Below, one piece after another: positions 34,520 to 41,436 of a stretch of 64,000 bases of DNA (positions within the stretch are counted from its first letter, which is position 1; every line of letters starts with the position of its first letter). Source of the DNA: Deltaproteobacteria bacterium (lineage in GTDB: Bacteria; Desulfobacterota; GWC2-55-46). A model generated the notes under the pieces. It saw only the letters and a program-made list of their open reading frames with translations, did no database searches and was not told where the DNA came from. Location: NCBI GenBank assembly GCA_016177845.1, contig JACOUO010000028.1:62001-126000 (forward strand), read 5' to 3'. A program made the translations under genes and the position numbers.

Positions 34520-34612
34520 TTACCCGATGGAAACTACATTCGAGATTATTATTACGACCACCGCCAAATTCAGCACAATCTCGATATAATCGTTTACCTT
34601 GCGGCTTCTCAC
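34520..34612 (-). CDS. Tiny single-helix membrane peptide, array member 5 (30 aa)
   Basis: GTG at 34612 to TAA at 34520; the start is set by a full AGGAGGT site ending 6 bp upstream. The N-terminus is basic (RSRKVNDY), followed by E11-x3-N15 (EIVLNL) and the helix AVVVIIISNVVSIG. It is the only member with a GTG start, which suggests tuned translation. A possible -10 (TAAAAT, 34658-34663) lies upstream but without the conserved upstream block. No terminator separates it from the promoter of member 4. Confidence 0.75.
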   Translation of the reverse strand: MRSRKVNDYIEIVLNLAVVVIIISNVVSIG

Positions 34613-34728
34613 TGCAACACCTCCTGATTAATCTTAAGATCCAAAAACTAATCATGGATTTTACACGAAAGGGAGCTTAGGGGGCTGTGAGTTTTGCTAC
34701 AGGGGATTTTTTATTTTTCATATGGCGC

Positions 34729-34885
34729 AAAAAAGGCGAGGAGGCCCGGAGGCCTCCTCGAATAGGCTGGATAGGGAGCGGGATAATTAAATCGGGGAAG
34801 TTTAGGAAGGTTATCCGCTGCAAAAGCCGCGGTAAGGTAGCAAATTTAAAAAGACCGAGCTGTTTTAAAAATCTGATTTTACTTT
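34729..34885 (-). ncRNA. Candidate small RNA or decayed array member (promoter and terminator, no frame)
   Basis: The minus strand has an array-type promoter (34892-34925) and, about 150 bp downstream, a strong terminator (stem 34737-34760, T tract 34729-34734). Between them there is no ATG or GTG frame with a ribosome site and no E-x3-N helix. Predicted RNA is ~150 nt from near 34885. It could be a regulatory RNA co-controlled with the peptides, or the remains of an eighth gene. Start and existence are inferred only from the flanking signals. Confidence 0.35.
34737..34760 (-). terminator. Intrinsic terminator of the orphan transcript
   Basis: CGAGGAGGCC (34737-34746) and GGCCTCCTCG (34751-34760) form a perfect 10-bp stem with a 4-base loop. 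Six A at 34729-34734 supply the minus-strand T tract. Confidence 0.88.
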
Positions 34886-34891
34886 ATTGCA

Positions 34892-34925
34892 ATTATAAAG
34901 AACTGAAGATTAAAGAATCATTAGA
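34892..34925 (-). promoter_or_regulatory. Conserved array promoter element, orphan copy
   Basis: Minus strand TCTAATGATTC, 1 bp, TTAATCT, 9 bp, TATAAT (34892-34897). It differs from copies A, C and D at three or four positions and has one extra spacer base. No tiny reading frame follows before the terminator at 34737-34760. Confidence 0.55.
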
Positions 34926-34946
34926 AAAGCTGTCCCGAACCGTTTT

Positions 34947-35042
34947 TTACAAAATCGCCCTGAAAAGAGTAACCAGTATCACCGAAACTACCATCACATT
35001 TACACCTACCTCAAGTACTGTTCCCATCTCTGCTTTTGCCAT
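34947..35042 (-). CDS. Tiny single-helix membrane peptide, array member 6 (31 aa)
   Basis: ATG at 35042 to TAA at 34947; AAGGAG lies 9 bp upstream. An in-frame ATG at 35063 would add seven residues but has no ribosome site. The peptide has E11-x3-N15 in EVGVNV, a helix MVVSVILVTL and, unlike other members, a charged C-terminal side (FRAIL). Conserved promoter copy C lies 35 bp upstream. Confidence 0.75.
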   Translation of the reverse strand: MAKAEMGTVLEVGVNVMVVSVILVTLFRAIL

Positions 35043-35076
35043 TTTTTTGTTCTCCTTATTCATTCTTTATGCCTCC

Positions 35077-35109
35077 ATTATACCTAACGCAAATTAAAGG
35101 ATTATTAGA
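35077..35109 (-). promoter_or_regulatory. Conserved array promoter element, copy C
   Basis: Minus strand TCTAATAATCC, T, TTAATTT, 8 bp, TATAAT (35077-35082), GGAG. Identical to copy A in both upstream blocks. The TAA stop of array member 7 is inside the TCTAATAATCC block, so the units are packed end to end. Confidence 0.7.
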
Positions 35110-35203
35110 AGCCGACCTTAATAATGGTTGAGACGATTATCACAAGGACTGTTACATTTACGAAGATCTCGAGCACCCCGTTTACATTCAGGCTCTTTTC
35201 CAT
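35105..35203 (-). CDS. Tiny single-helix membrane peptide, array member 7 (32 aa)
   Basis: ATG at 35203 to TAA at 35105 with AAGGAG ~11 bp upstream. N-terminus MEKSLNVNGVL, then E12-x3-N16 (EIFVNV), a Val/Ile-rich helix (TVLVIIVSTII) and a short KVGF end. It is the first gene of the array in transcription order and the longest member. Promoter copy D lies ~50 bp upstream. Confidence 0.78.
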   Translation of the reverse strand: MEKSLNVNGVLEIFVNVTVLVIIVSTIIKVGF

Positions 35204-35250
35204 TTTCTTTTTTCTCCTTTCTGTTTTAGCTCCGTTCAATTTACAACTCC

Positions 35251-35283
35251 ATTATACAAACTTAAAATTAACGGATTATTAGA
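35251..35283 (-). promoter_or_regulatory. Conserved array promoter element, copy D
   Basis: Minus strand TCTAATAATCC, G, TTAATTT, 8 bp, TATAAT (35251-35256), GGAG. Same upstream blocks as copies A and C while the 8-bp spacer differs, which points to selection on the blocks. Confidence 0.7.
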
Positions 35284-35363
35284 AAGAAAAGATTTTAGTT
35301 TTTTTGAAAGGAAATTTTTGCATGGGAGGGGATTGCTTGTAGACAACTACTTGATTTTATTAC

Positions 35364-36593
35364 TTATTTCACATTAACCATCTTCACCCCCGAAGGCCTC
35401 CAGGCAGGAGAAATCACGCCTGCTTCACTCTCATATTCCTCAAATATGGTGCCCCATGTAAGGGTAAATTCGCCGAAGTGCATGTTAAGAGAGTCCATTA
35501 CTTCAAGGAGTTTTTCCTTTTTCCTGTCCTCCTCGAAAAGCGGCATCTGCAAAGAGCCCTTGGCAATATCGAAAATGGATACGCCTATGAGCCTTACGGC
35601 AGATCTAAGCCTCTGCGCCTCAAGGATATTAAGCGCGGTCATATAGATGCTATGCGTATCATTGGTATATGAAGGAAGAGTCCTTTGCGTGCTGAATGTA
35701 TAAAAGTCAGGATACCTGAGCGTAAGGCTCACCTTTCTGCCTTTAAGGTTATGCCGCCTTGCCCTTGCCCCGACCATCTCTGAAAGCTTCAGGATATACC
35801 TTCTGATGACTGCCTTATCAGAGACATCAGCCGGTAAAGTAGTAGAATGACCTACGCTTTTAGCCTCCTCTTCCTCGCCCATGGGAACTATGGGGCTTGC
35901 GTCCATCCCCTGCCCCATTGATTTAAGCCTCTCCCCTATTATGCCGAACCGCTCCCGTAAGATACTCTCGGGAAATGCGCCAAGCTGGCCGCAGGTCCTT
36001 ATGCCCATTGCGCCAAGGTGCATCGTGAGCTTCGGCCCTATGCCCCAAAGCTCCCCTACTGGCAAATCCCTCAAAAGGGCCGCCTTGCTCTCTTCGGTGA
36101 TGATGACAAGGCCGTCAGGTTTTTTCATGTCAGAGGCAAGCTTTGCCAGAAGCTTATTCGGGGCTATTCCTATTGAACAGGTCAGCCCAAGGTCTTTCCT
36201 TATCCTGTCCTTGATGGAGGCGGCAAGCGTCTCAGGAGAGCCGAAGAGCGACCCTGTGCCGCTTATGTCAACGAAAGCCTCATCAATGGAGTACGCCTCA
36301 ATCCTTGGTGAGAAGTCCTTTAAAATGGCAAGTATCCTTACTGATGTATCGATATACTTCTGGTTATCTCCTATTACGAATATAAGGGACGGGCACGCCT
36401 TCCTGGCCTCCCATTTGTTCATGCCTGTCTTGACCCCGAACCTGCGGGCCTCGTAAGAGGCTGTAGTTACGACAGTCCTTTTTGCCGAGCCTATCACTGC
36501 AATCGGCTTGCCCCTCAGTTCAGGGTTAGACCTCTGCTCAACCGAGGCAAAAAAGGCGTTCATGTCTATGTGCATTATCAGAGGGGCTTTCAT
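35364..36593 (-). CDS. dinB: DNA polymerase IV (Y-family, DinB)
   Basis: A 409-residue Y-family polymerase counted from the ATG at 36593, which overlaps the stop of the preceding small gene as ATGA; a frame seven codons longer exists but is less likely. Catalytic motifs are IMHIDMNAFFASVEQ and AYSIDEAFVDISGT, with helix-hairpin-helix ELWGIGPKLTMHLGAMGI and a little-finger domain after it. The C-terminus lacks the canonical QLxLF clamp motif; LQMPLFEED may serve this role. Translesion synthesis under SOS control from the lexA promoter upstream. Confidence 0.9.
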   Translation of the reverse strand: MKAPLIMHIDMNAFFASVEQRSNPELRGKPIAVIGSAKRTVVTTASYEARRFGVKTGMNKWEARKACPSLIFVIGDNQKYIDTSVRILAILKDFSPRIEAYSIDEAFVDISGTGSLFGSPETLAASIKDRIRKDLGLTCSIGIAPNKLLAKLASDMKKPDGLVIITEESKAALLRDLPVGELWGIGPKLTMHLGAMGIRTCGQLGAFPESILRERFGIIGERLKSMGQGMDASPIVPMGEEEEAKSVGHSTTLPADVSDKAVIRRYILKLSEMVGARARRHNLKGRKVSLTLRYPDFYTFSTQRTLPSYTNDTHSIYMTALNILEAQRLRSAVRLIGVSIFDIAKGSLQMPLFEEDRKKEKLLEVMDSLNMHFGEFTLTWGTIFEEYESEAGVISPAWRPSGVKMVNVK

Positions 36594-36823
36594 GCCGTTT
36601 GTTCGAGTGACCATTTCATTGTGGACTGGTTATAGGCGAGTTCAAAGAGGGTTGCGCCGTCCGTTACAGAGAAGTGGATTATATTCTGGCTTCCGTCCCT
36701 CGATACCCAGGTATACGCTATCTCCTCTACCTTATAGACCCTGTTCTTCCATTTGAATTTCGCTGGTTTTATGCCGTTATCAAAGACAGCTACCACCTTT
36801 ATCGATTCTTTTATTGTTGCCAT
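36590..36823 (-). CDS. Small conserved protein between lexA and dinB (DUF6504-like)
   Basis: A 77-residue protein, beta-rich, with the pattern PAKFKWKNRVYKVEEIAYTW and a C-terminal FELAYNQSTMKWSLE. It resembles small proteins encoded beside Y-family polymerases and annotated as DUF6504; I recall the pattern but could not search. It overlaps dinB by 4 bp and follows lexA after 20 bp, so it is SOS-regulated and may assist the polymerase. Function is unknown. Confidence 0.65.
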   Translation of the reverse strand: MATIKESIKVVAVFDNGIKPAKFKWKNRVYKVEEIAYTWVSRDGSQNIIHFSVTDGATLFELAYNQSTMKWSLEQTA

Positions 36824-36843
36824 GATTACCCTTGTTCCAGCGT

Positions 36844-37464
36844 TTATTTCTCTACCTGCTTTATTACGGAGATGACCTTTCCTATGATACTGAACTCACC
36901 GCTCATCTCATCTATTATAATGGGCTCAAGGTTCGGGTTCTCAGGCTTAAGCATGACAGAGCCGCCTTTTCTGAAAAACCTCTTTACGGTAGCCTGCCCG
37001 TCAAGCATAGCCACTACTATCTCACCATCCGAAGCATCTTTTTCCGGCCTTACGATAAGAAAGTCCCCTTCATCGATGCCTGCCCCTGTCATGCTGTCAC
37101 CCTCGACTTTGAGCATGAACGCGTCCCTGCATTTAAAAAAACGGCTGTCAAGGGCAACATGGCCGAGGATGTCCTCTATTGCAGGGTGCGGGCTTCCTGC
37201 CCTGACATGGCCTACTATAGGGATTGAGACAGCGTTCTTTACCGCACTGTCAATTATCTCTATCGCTCTTGAAATATTAGGGTTCCTTTTTATAAAGCCT
37301 TTCCTCTCAAGGGCATCAAGGTGCTTAGCGGCGTTCTTCGGCCCTTTGATGCCGAAGCGCTCACAAATATCCCTCAAAGATGGCGGGTATCCGCCCTCTT
37401 CGATAAATTCTTTCAGGAAATCAAATATTTCCTTCTGCCGCTGTGTAAGTGCTCTATTTTTCAT
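36844..37464 (-). CDS. lexA: SOS repressor LexA
   Basis: A 206-residue repressor-protease. The N-terminal winged helix-turn-helix covers ~1-65 (GGYPPSLRDICERFG, AAKHLDALERKGFI). The self-cleavage site is A89-G90 (VRAGSP), with catalytic Ser124 (VEGDSM) and Lys161 (ATVKRFF). It heads the operon lexA-small protein-dinB. No Shine-Dalgarno sequence precedes the ATG; the promoter and dyad operator lie immediately upstream, so the mRNA leader is only ~15-20 nt. Confidence 0.92.
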   Translation of the reverse strand: MKNRALTQRQKEIFDFLKEFIEEGGYPPSLRDICERFGIKGPKNAAKHLDALERKGFIKRNPNISRAIEIIDSAVKNAVSIPIVGHVRAGSPHPAIEDILGHVALDSRFFKCRDAFMLKVEGDSMTGAGIDEGDFLIVRPEKDASDGEIVVAMLDGQATVKRFFRKGGSVMLKPENPNLEPIIIDEMSGEFSIIGKVISVIKQVEK

Positions 37465-37466
37465 TT

Positions 37467-37484
37467 GGGATACATTTGTTACCC
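37467..37484. promoter_or_regulatory. Probable LexA operator (GGGnnACAnnTGTnnCCC)
   Basis: An 18-bp dyad on the minus strand, GGGTAACAAATGTATCCC, symmetric at GGG, ACA, TGT and CCC. It lies 3 bp upstream of the lexA ATG and downstream of the -10, covering the expected transcription start. Position and symmetry suggest lexA autoregulation, but no second site was found in the window to confirm the motif. Confidence 0.6.
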
Positions 37485-37485
37485 T

Positions 37486-37514
37486 ATCCTACTCTTTTAA
37501 AAAAAATTAGTCAA
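37486..37514 (-). promoter_or_regulatory. lexA promoter
   Basis: Minus strand TTGACT (37509-37514), a 17-bp spacer, and TAGGAT (37486-37491). The spacer contains an eight-T run. It directly precedes the dyad operator. Confidence 0.7.
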
Positions 37515-37562
37515 GGGATTAAAGTTGTAAAAAGAAACGCCGATAAGGTCATTATGGATTGG

Positions 37563-37568
37563 TATAAT
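37563..37568 (+). promoter_or_regulatory. Extended -10 element upstream of hemerythrin gene
   Basis: TGGTATAAT: a perfect TATAAT with the TGn extension. No good -35 is seen, as is usual with extended -10 promoters. It lies ~88 bp before the hemerythrin ATG. Confidence 0.45.
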
Positions 37569-37655
37569 GTCTTAACAGGTAATGAGCACGGGGAGTTTCA
37601 TAAAGAGAAAAATGGCGGCTTCAAGCAGAGAAAAACATACTTAAAGGAGGCAATT

Positions 37656-38066
37656 ATGTCGGCGCTTTCATGGAAGAAGAATCTGGAAACAGGGATTGAA
37701 TGGCAGGACTCAGAACATCAAGAATTATTCGGGAAGATAAATGCCCTTCTCGATGCCATGCTTGGCTGCAGGGATGAGGAAGAGGTGTTTAATCTTGTAA
37801 AATTGCTGGACAGCTCCATGCAGGTGCATTTCAGGGCTGAAGAGCAGGTCATGGGCGAGATAGACTACACTGAGCGCAATGCCCACAACGCTGAGCATGT
37901 CCAGTTCAAAAAGCTGATGCTTAAGATCAAGAGGGACCTTATCGAAGGCATCTCCCCTGAGCATATCTTCAAGACTCAGCAGAAGACGATTGAGTGGTTC
38001 CTGAACCACATCAGAAAAAGCGATAAAAAACTCGGCGAGTTTATCAAGTCAAGAGCGGCAGCCTGA
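37656..38066 (+). CDS. Bacteriohemerythrin
   Basis: A 136-residue protein from the ATG at 37656 behind AAAGGAGG; longer frames upstream lack support. All seven di-iron ligands of hemerythrin are present: H21 (EHQELF), H58 and E62 (HFRAEE), H77 and H81 (HNAEH), H118 and D123 (HIRKSD). It should bind O2 reversibly, for storage, sensing or delivery, in the cytoplasm. It stands alone on the plus strand, back to back with lexA. Such proteins are common in microaerophiles and facultative anaerobes. Confidence 0.92.
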   Translation: MSALSWKKNLETGIEWQDSEHQELFGKINALLDAMLGCRDEEEVFNLVKLLDSSMQVHFRAEEQVMGEIDYTERNAHNAEHVQFKKLMLKIKRDLIEGISPEHIFKTQQKTIEWFLNHIRKSDKKLGEFIKSRAAA

Positions 38067-38091
38067 AAAAACCGCCAACTGTTTACAGGAC

Positions 38092-38907
38092 CTATTCAGG
38101 CTGTGCCGGTTCTTTGGGCTGTTCCTGAGGAACGGTTTCCTGTGCCGGTTCAGCCTGCGAAGGGGTCTGAGCGTCAGAGGCCTCCTGGCCTTGTATCTCG
38201 GCGTTTACCTCGTCAAGTTCGGGGACAACTATGCCTCTTCTTATCATAATGCTGTATATCAGGTTGGAGCGGCTGTTCACAAACCTCTGGTCGCCTGATG
38301 CGTCAAACCTCCTCGGGTTTGGAAGCACTGCGGCAAGGCGCGCGGCCTCCATTGCCGTAAGGTCAGATGCAGGTTTGCCGAAATGATGGCGGGATGCCGC
38401 CTCAATTCCAAAAATGCCGTCTCCCCACTCAACCACATTCAAATAAAGCTCAAGTATCCTTTTCTTTGAAAGGGTCCTCTCTATCTTCCATGTGATGGCG
38501 GCCTCTCTCAGCTTCCTTATCGGGTTCTTCCGCGGGGTGAGATAAAGGTTCTTTGCGAGCTGCTGGCTTATGGTGCTTCCGCCTACCTTGAACTTCTTAG
38601 CCTTCAAATCCTTTTCAATTGCCTTCTGTATCGCCTCATAGTCAAACCCTTCATGGCTCCAGAATTTGTCATCCTCGGCTATTATTATTGCCTTGGCTAC
38701 ATAAGGGGAAATCCGTGAGTACGGCACCCAGACCTGATAAGCCTTCCTTTTCTTTCCCTTTGCCGCCCACTCAGACTCCCTGTACTCCATCAGGGAACTC
38801 TTCTTGGGATTTTCCTTTTTCAGCCTGGAGACATCGGGCAAGGTGACAATAAAGAGGATTGTGAGGATTATGACGGAAATAGCTGATATGTATGTTATTT
38901 TTTTCAT
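38092..38907 (-). CDS. mtgA: Monofunctional peptidoglycan transglycosylase
   Basis: A 271-residue GT51 enzyme with an N-terminal membrane helix (~7-24). Catalytic motif 1 is IAEDDKFWSHEGFD, then GGSTISQQLAKNLYL, and RKLREAAITWKIERTLSKKR cut here as KLREAAITWKIERTLSK. It polymerises glycan strands from lipid II in the periplasm. The last ~40 residues are a Pro/Gln/Glu-rich low-complexity tail (QEASDAQTPSQAEPAQE), unusual for MtgA. Confidence 0.88.
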   Translation of the reverse strand: MKKITYISAISVIILTILFIVTLPDVSRLKKENPKKSSLMEYRESEWAAKGKKRKAYQVWVPYSRISPYVAKAIIIAEDDKFWSHEGFDYEAIQKAIEKDLKAKKFKVGGSTISQQLAKNLYLTPRKNPIRKLREAAITWKIERTLSKKRILELYLNVVEWGDGIFGIEAASRHHFGKPASDLTAMEAARLAAVLPNPRRFDASGDQRFVNSRSNLIYSIMIRRGIVVPELDEVNAEIQGQEASDAQTPSQAEPAQETVPQEQPKEPAQPE

Positions 38908-38994
38908 TCTATATACAACTGTCCCTTATGCTTTGAAGCTCTTGAATACCCCGCTGTTTATTACGGGATTTTCGCCGGGCGCCCGATTAAAAAA

Positions 38995-39024
38995 GGCCCG
39001 CCGGAGATTATTCTCCTGCGAGCC
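38995..39024 (-). terminator. Intrinsic terminator after apgM
   Basis: GGCCCGCCGGAG (38995-39006) pairs with CTCCTGCGAGCC (39013-39024) with two mismatches; minus-strand T tract from the A run at 38989-38994. The plus-strand T run (39025-39029) makes it usable in both directions. Confidence 0.8.
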
Positions 39025-39057
39025 TTTTTATATATGCATCAGTCATTTTAACCTTTA

Positions 39058-40275
39058 TTATACTGCGGCACAGGCTTCCTGCCTGCCAAAAAACTCTTCG
39101 ATAAGCGCTTTGCAGTCCTCAACCAGCACACCTGTCTTTTTTGCCTCGCGCTCGGTAAATTGCGCCCCGCTATTACGCTCCGACCCGCTTTTGTAAAGAG
39201 CGAACGGGATAGGGTCAGGCGTATGTGTCTTAATCGCAATGGGTGTGGGATGGTCAGGAAGAACCATTACCCTGTACTCGCCGAACTTCTCCAGTCCTTT
39301 AAGGATAGGGCCGACTATCTGCCTGTCAAAGTCCTCTATTGCCTGAAGCTTGTCTTTGAGGCTTCCGTTATGGCCTGCCTCGTCAGGGGCTTCCACATGG
39401 ACGCAGACAAAATCCTTTGTCTCAAGCGCGTTTAGGGCTGCATCAGCCTTACCCTTGTAATTCGTATCAATATAGCCTGTTGCGCCGGGCACATTGATGA
39501 CCTCAAGCCCTGCGTAGATGCCGATACCCTTCATGAGGTCAACGGCTGAGATGATGGAGCCTTCAATGCCGAACCTCTCTCTCATGGCAGGCATCTGAGG
39601 CGCGCTGCCCTGCCCCCAAAGCCAAATGGATGTAGCAGGCTTTTTGCCGTTGGCTATCCTTCTTTTATTGACGGGATGGTCTTTAAGCACATCCCATGAA
39701 AGTTTCATAAGCTCGATGAGCTTTTCCGCCCCTGTGCCTTTCGGGAGGTGCTCATCTATCTTTTTATCTGATATATCGTGCGGCGGTGTGGTCTTAAGCG
39801 CCTTCTGGCCGTCCTTCCACACCATCAGGTGCCTGTAGCTTGTGCCTGGGTAAAATCTCACGCCCTCTTTTGAAAGCGCCTTGTCAAGGTCAAGGACAAT
39901 CTCTCCGGCGTCTTCGGTCGTGATGTGGCCTGAGCTGTAATCGCCCATTACGGTTGAGCCGCCCTCGTTTATAAGCGTAACAAGATTGCACCTGAACGCT
40001 ATATCAGTGGGCCCGAGCTTTACGCCGATAGAGGCTGCCTCAAGGGGCGCCCTTCCCGTATAGTATTTTTTAGGGCTGTATCCGAGAACGCTTAGGTTGG
40101 CGACATCGCTTCCCGGTGAATAGCCTTCGGGAACTGTTGAGAAAAGGCCGAACTTGCCTGAAGAGGCCAGCCTGTCCATATTAGGTGTTGCCGCGAACTC
40201 AAGAGGGGTTTTGCCTCCAAGTGAATCAATAGGAGCATCTGCCATTCCGTCGCCGATAAGGATTACATATTTCAT
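39058..40275 (-). CDS. apgM: 2,3-bisphosphoglycerate-independent phosphoglycerate mutase (archaeal type)
   Basis: A 405-residue aPGM/ApgM-type enzyme of the alkaline phosphatase superfamily. Signature residues are VILIGDGMADAPI at the N-terminus, PGSDVANLSVLGY (nucleophile Ser), DEAGHNG and VLPDHPTP for the metals. It interconverts 3- and 2-phosphoglycerate in glycolysis/gluconeogenesis. In this gene order, next to thrC and hom, it is often annotated as a phosphoserine/homoserine kinase candidate in some lineages, so an alternative role as homoserine kinase (ThrB2-like) should be kept open: no thrB is present between hom and thrC. Confidence 0.8.
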   Translation of the reverse strand: MKYVILIGDGMADAPIDSLGGKTPLEFAATPNMDRLASSGKFGLFSTVPEGYSPGSDVANLSVLGYSPKKYYTGRAPLEAASIGVKLGPTDIAFRCNLVTLINEGGSTVMGDYSSGHITTEDAGEIVLDLDKALSKEGVRFYPGTSYRHLMVWKDGQKALKTTPPHDISDKKIDEHLPKGTGAEKLIELMKLSWDVLKDHPVNKRRIANGKKPATSIWLWGQGSAPQMPAMRERFGIEGSIISAVDLMKGIGIYAGLEVINVPGATGYIDTNYKGKADAALNALETKDFVCVHVEAPDEAGHNGSLKDKLQAIEDFDRQIVGPILKGLEKFGEYRVMVLPDHPTPIAIKTHTPDPIPFALYKSGSERNSGAQFTEREAKKTGVLVEDCKALIEEFFGRQEACAAV

Positions 40276-40365
40276 AGTGAACTTCCGCTCTTTGAATTTT
40301 CAAAAAATGAGGCGCTTGTTTCTGATTATCCGCCCTGTTTTGCCTGCCTGTCAATGGGCGAAAAC

Positions 40366-41436
40366 TTAAAAACCCATTATCTCTAAAATCTTATCTATAT
40401 CAACAGGCACCTTTGTAGGCTTTGGTGAATTGTTCATGGCATTATCCGGGTCCTTAAGGCCGTGGCCGGTAAGCGTGCAGACTACGGTGTCACCATCATT
40501 GAGCACGCCTTCTTTCTTCATCTTTATGGCTCCGGCAAGGCTTGCGGCTGAAGCAGGCTCGCAGAACACGCCCTCCCTTGAGGCCAGAAGTTTATATGCC
40601 TCAAGTATCTCTTCATCGCTTACCATATCTATTACGCCGCCGCTCTCTTTCTTTGCCTTAAGGGCGCCTTCCCAGCTTGCCGGGTTGCCTATCTTAATGG
40701 CTGTAGCGATTGTGTGCGGGTCTTCGATAGGATGCCCAAGCACGATAGGGGCTGAGCCCTCTGCCTGAAAGCCCATCATCTTGGGAAGGTTCGAGATAAA
40801 GCCCTCCCTGTAATATTCGTTATACCCTTTCCAGTAGGCGGTGATATTGCCTGCGTTGCCTACGGGCAGGAAGTGATATGTCGGGGCAAAGCCAAGATGC
40901 TCGCAGACCTCGAACGCCGCTGTCTTCTGGCCTTCTATCCTGAACGGGTTAATGGAGTTTACCAGCTTTATCGGGTAGTTCTTTGTAATCTCTTTGACAA
41001 GGTTAAGCGCATCGTCAAAGTTGCCTTTTATCTGGAGTACCAATGCGCCGTGCATCATTGCCTGAGAGAGCTTGCCGAGGGCAATGCCGCCGTCCGGTAC
41101 AAGCACATATGCCTTCATGCCTGCCTTTGCGGCATATGCGGCGGCAGAGGCCGAGGTATTTCCTGTTGAGGCGCATATTACTGCCTTTGCGCCTTCTTCC
41201 CTTGCCTTTGAAACGGCAAATGTCATACCCCTGTCCTTGAATGACCCTGTGGGGTTAAGCCCTTCGTACTTAAGGAGCAACCTTATATCCCCGAAGATAT
41301 CCTTGAGGTTTTCCACTTCAACAAGGGGTGTGTTGCCCTCGCGAAGCGTTGTAATGGCGCTGTCGCTTATCTCAGGGAGAAAATCCCTGAACTCCCTGAT
41401 AAGTCCGCCCCATAATCCTTTTCTAGTTAGCTGCAC
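40366..41436 (-). CDS. thrC: Threonine synthase
   Basis: A 356-residue PLP enzyme of fold type II. The Schiff-base lysine is in NPTGSFKDRGMT, the phosphate-binding loop is PVGNAGNITAYWKGY. It converts O-phosphohomoserine to threonine. It overlaps the upstream hom gene by 14 bp (41423-41436), so the two are translationally coupled. Its partner homoserine kinase is not recognisable as a classic ThrB here; the adjacent aPGM-like gene is a candidate. Confidence 0.92.
   Translation of the reverse strand: MQLTRKGLWGGLIREFRDFLPEISDSAITTLREGNTPLVEVENLKDIFGDIRLLLKYEGLNPTGSFKDRGMTFAVSKAREEGAKAVICASTGNTSASAAAYAAKAGMKAYVLVPDGGIALGKLSQAMMHGALVLQIKGNFDDALNLVKEITKNYPIKLVNSINPFRIEGQKTAAFEVCEHLGFAPTYHFLPVGNAGNITAYWKGYNEYYREGFISNLPKMMGFQAEGSAPIVLGHPIEDPHTIATAIKIGNPASWEGALKAKKESGGVIDMVSDEEILEAYKLLASREGVFCEPASAASLAGAIKMKKEGVLNDGDTVVCTLTGHGLKDPDNAMNNSPKPTKVPVDIDKILEIMGF

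Noticed and set aside
34687-35097. Plus-strand 136-codon open frame across the tiny-gene array
   Set aside because: It runs antisense to three promoter/terminator elements and one tiny gene, has no ribosome site, and its sequence is low-complexity basic without domain character. It is a shadow frame.
33626-35283. Array as remnant of a prophage or plasmid toxin cassette
   Set aside because: No integrase, transposase, phage genes or attachment-site-like repeats flank it, and the neighbours are core genes. A toxin-like activity remains possible but mobility is not supported.
37449-37655. N-terminal extension of the hemerythrin gene
   Set aside because: The longer frame overlaps the lexA operator and promoter; the AAAGGAGG site and family start point to the ATG at 37656.
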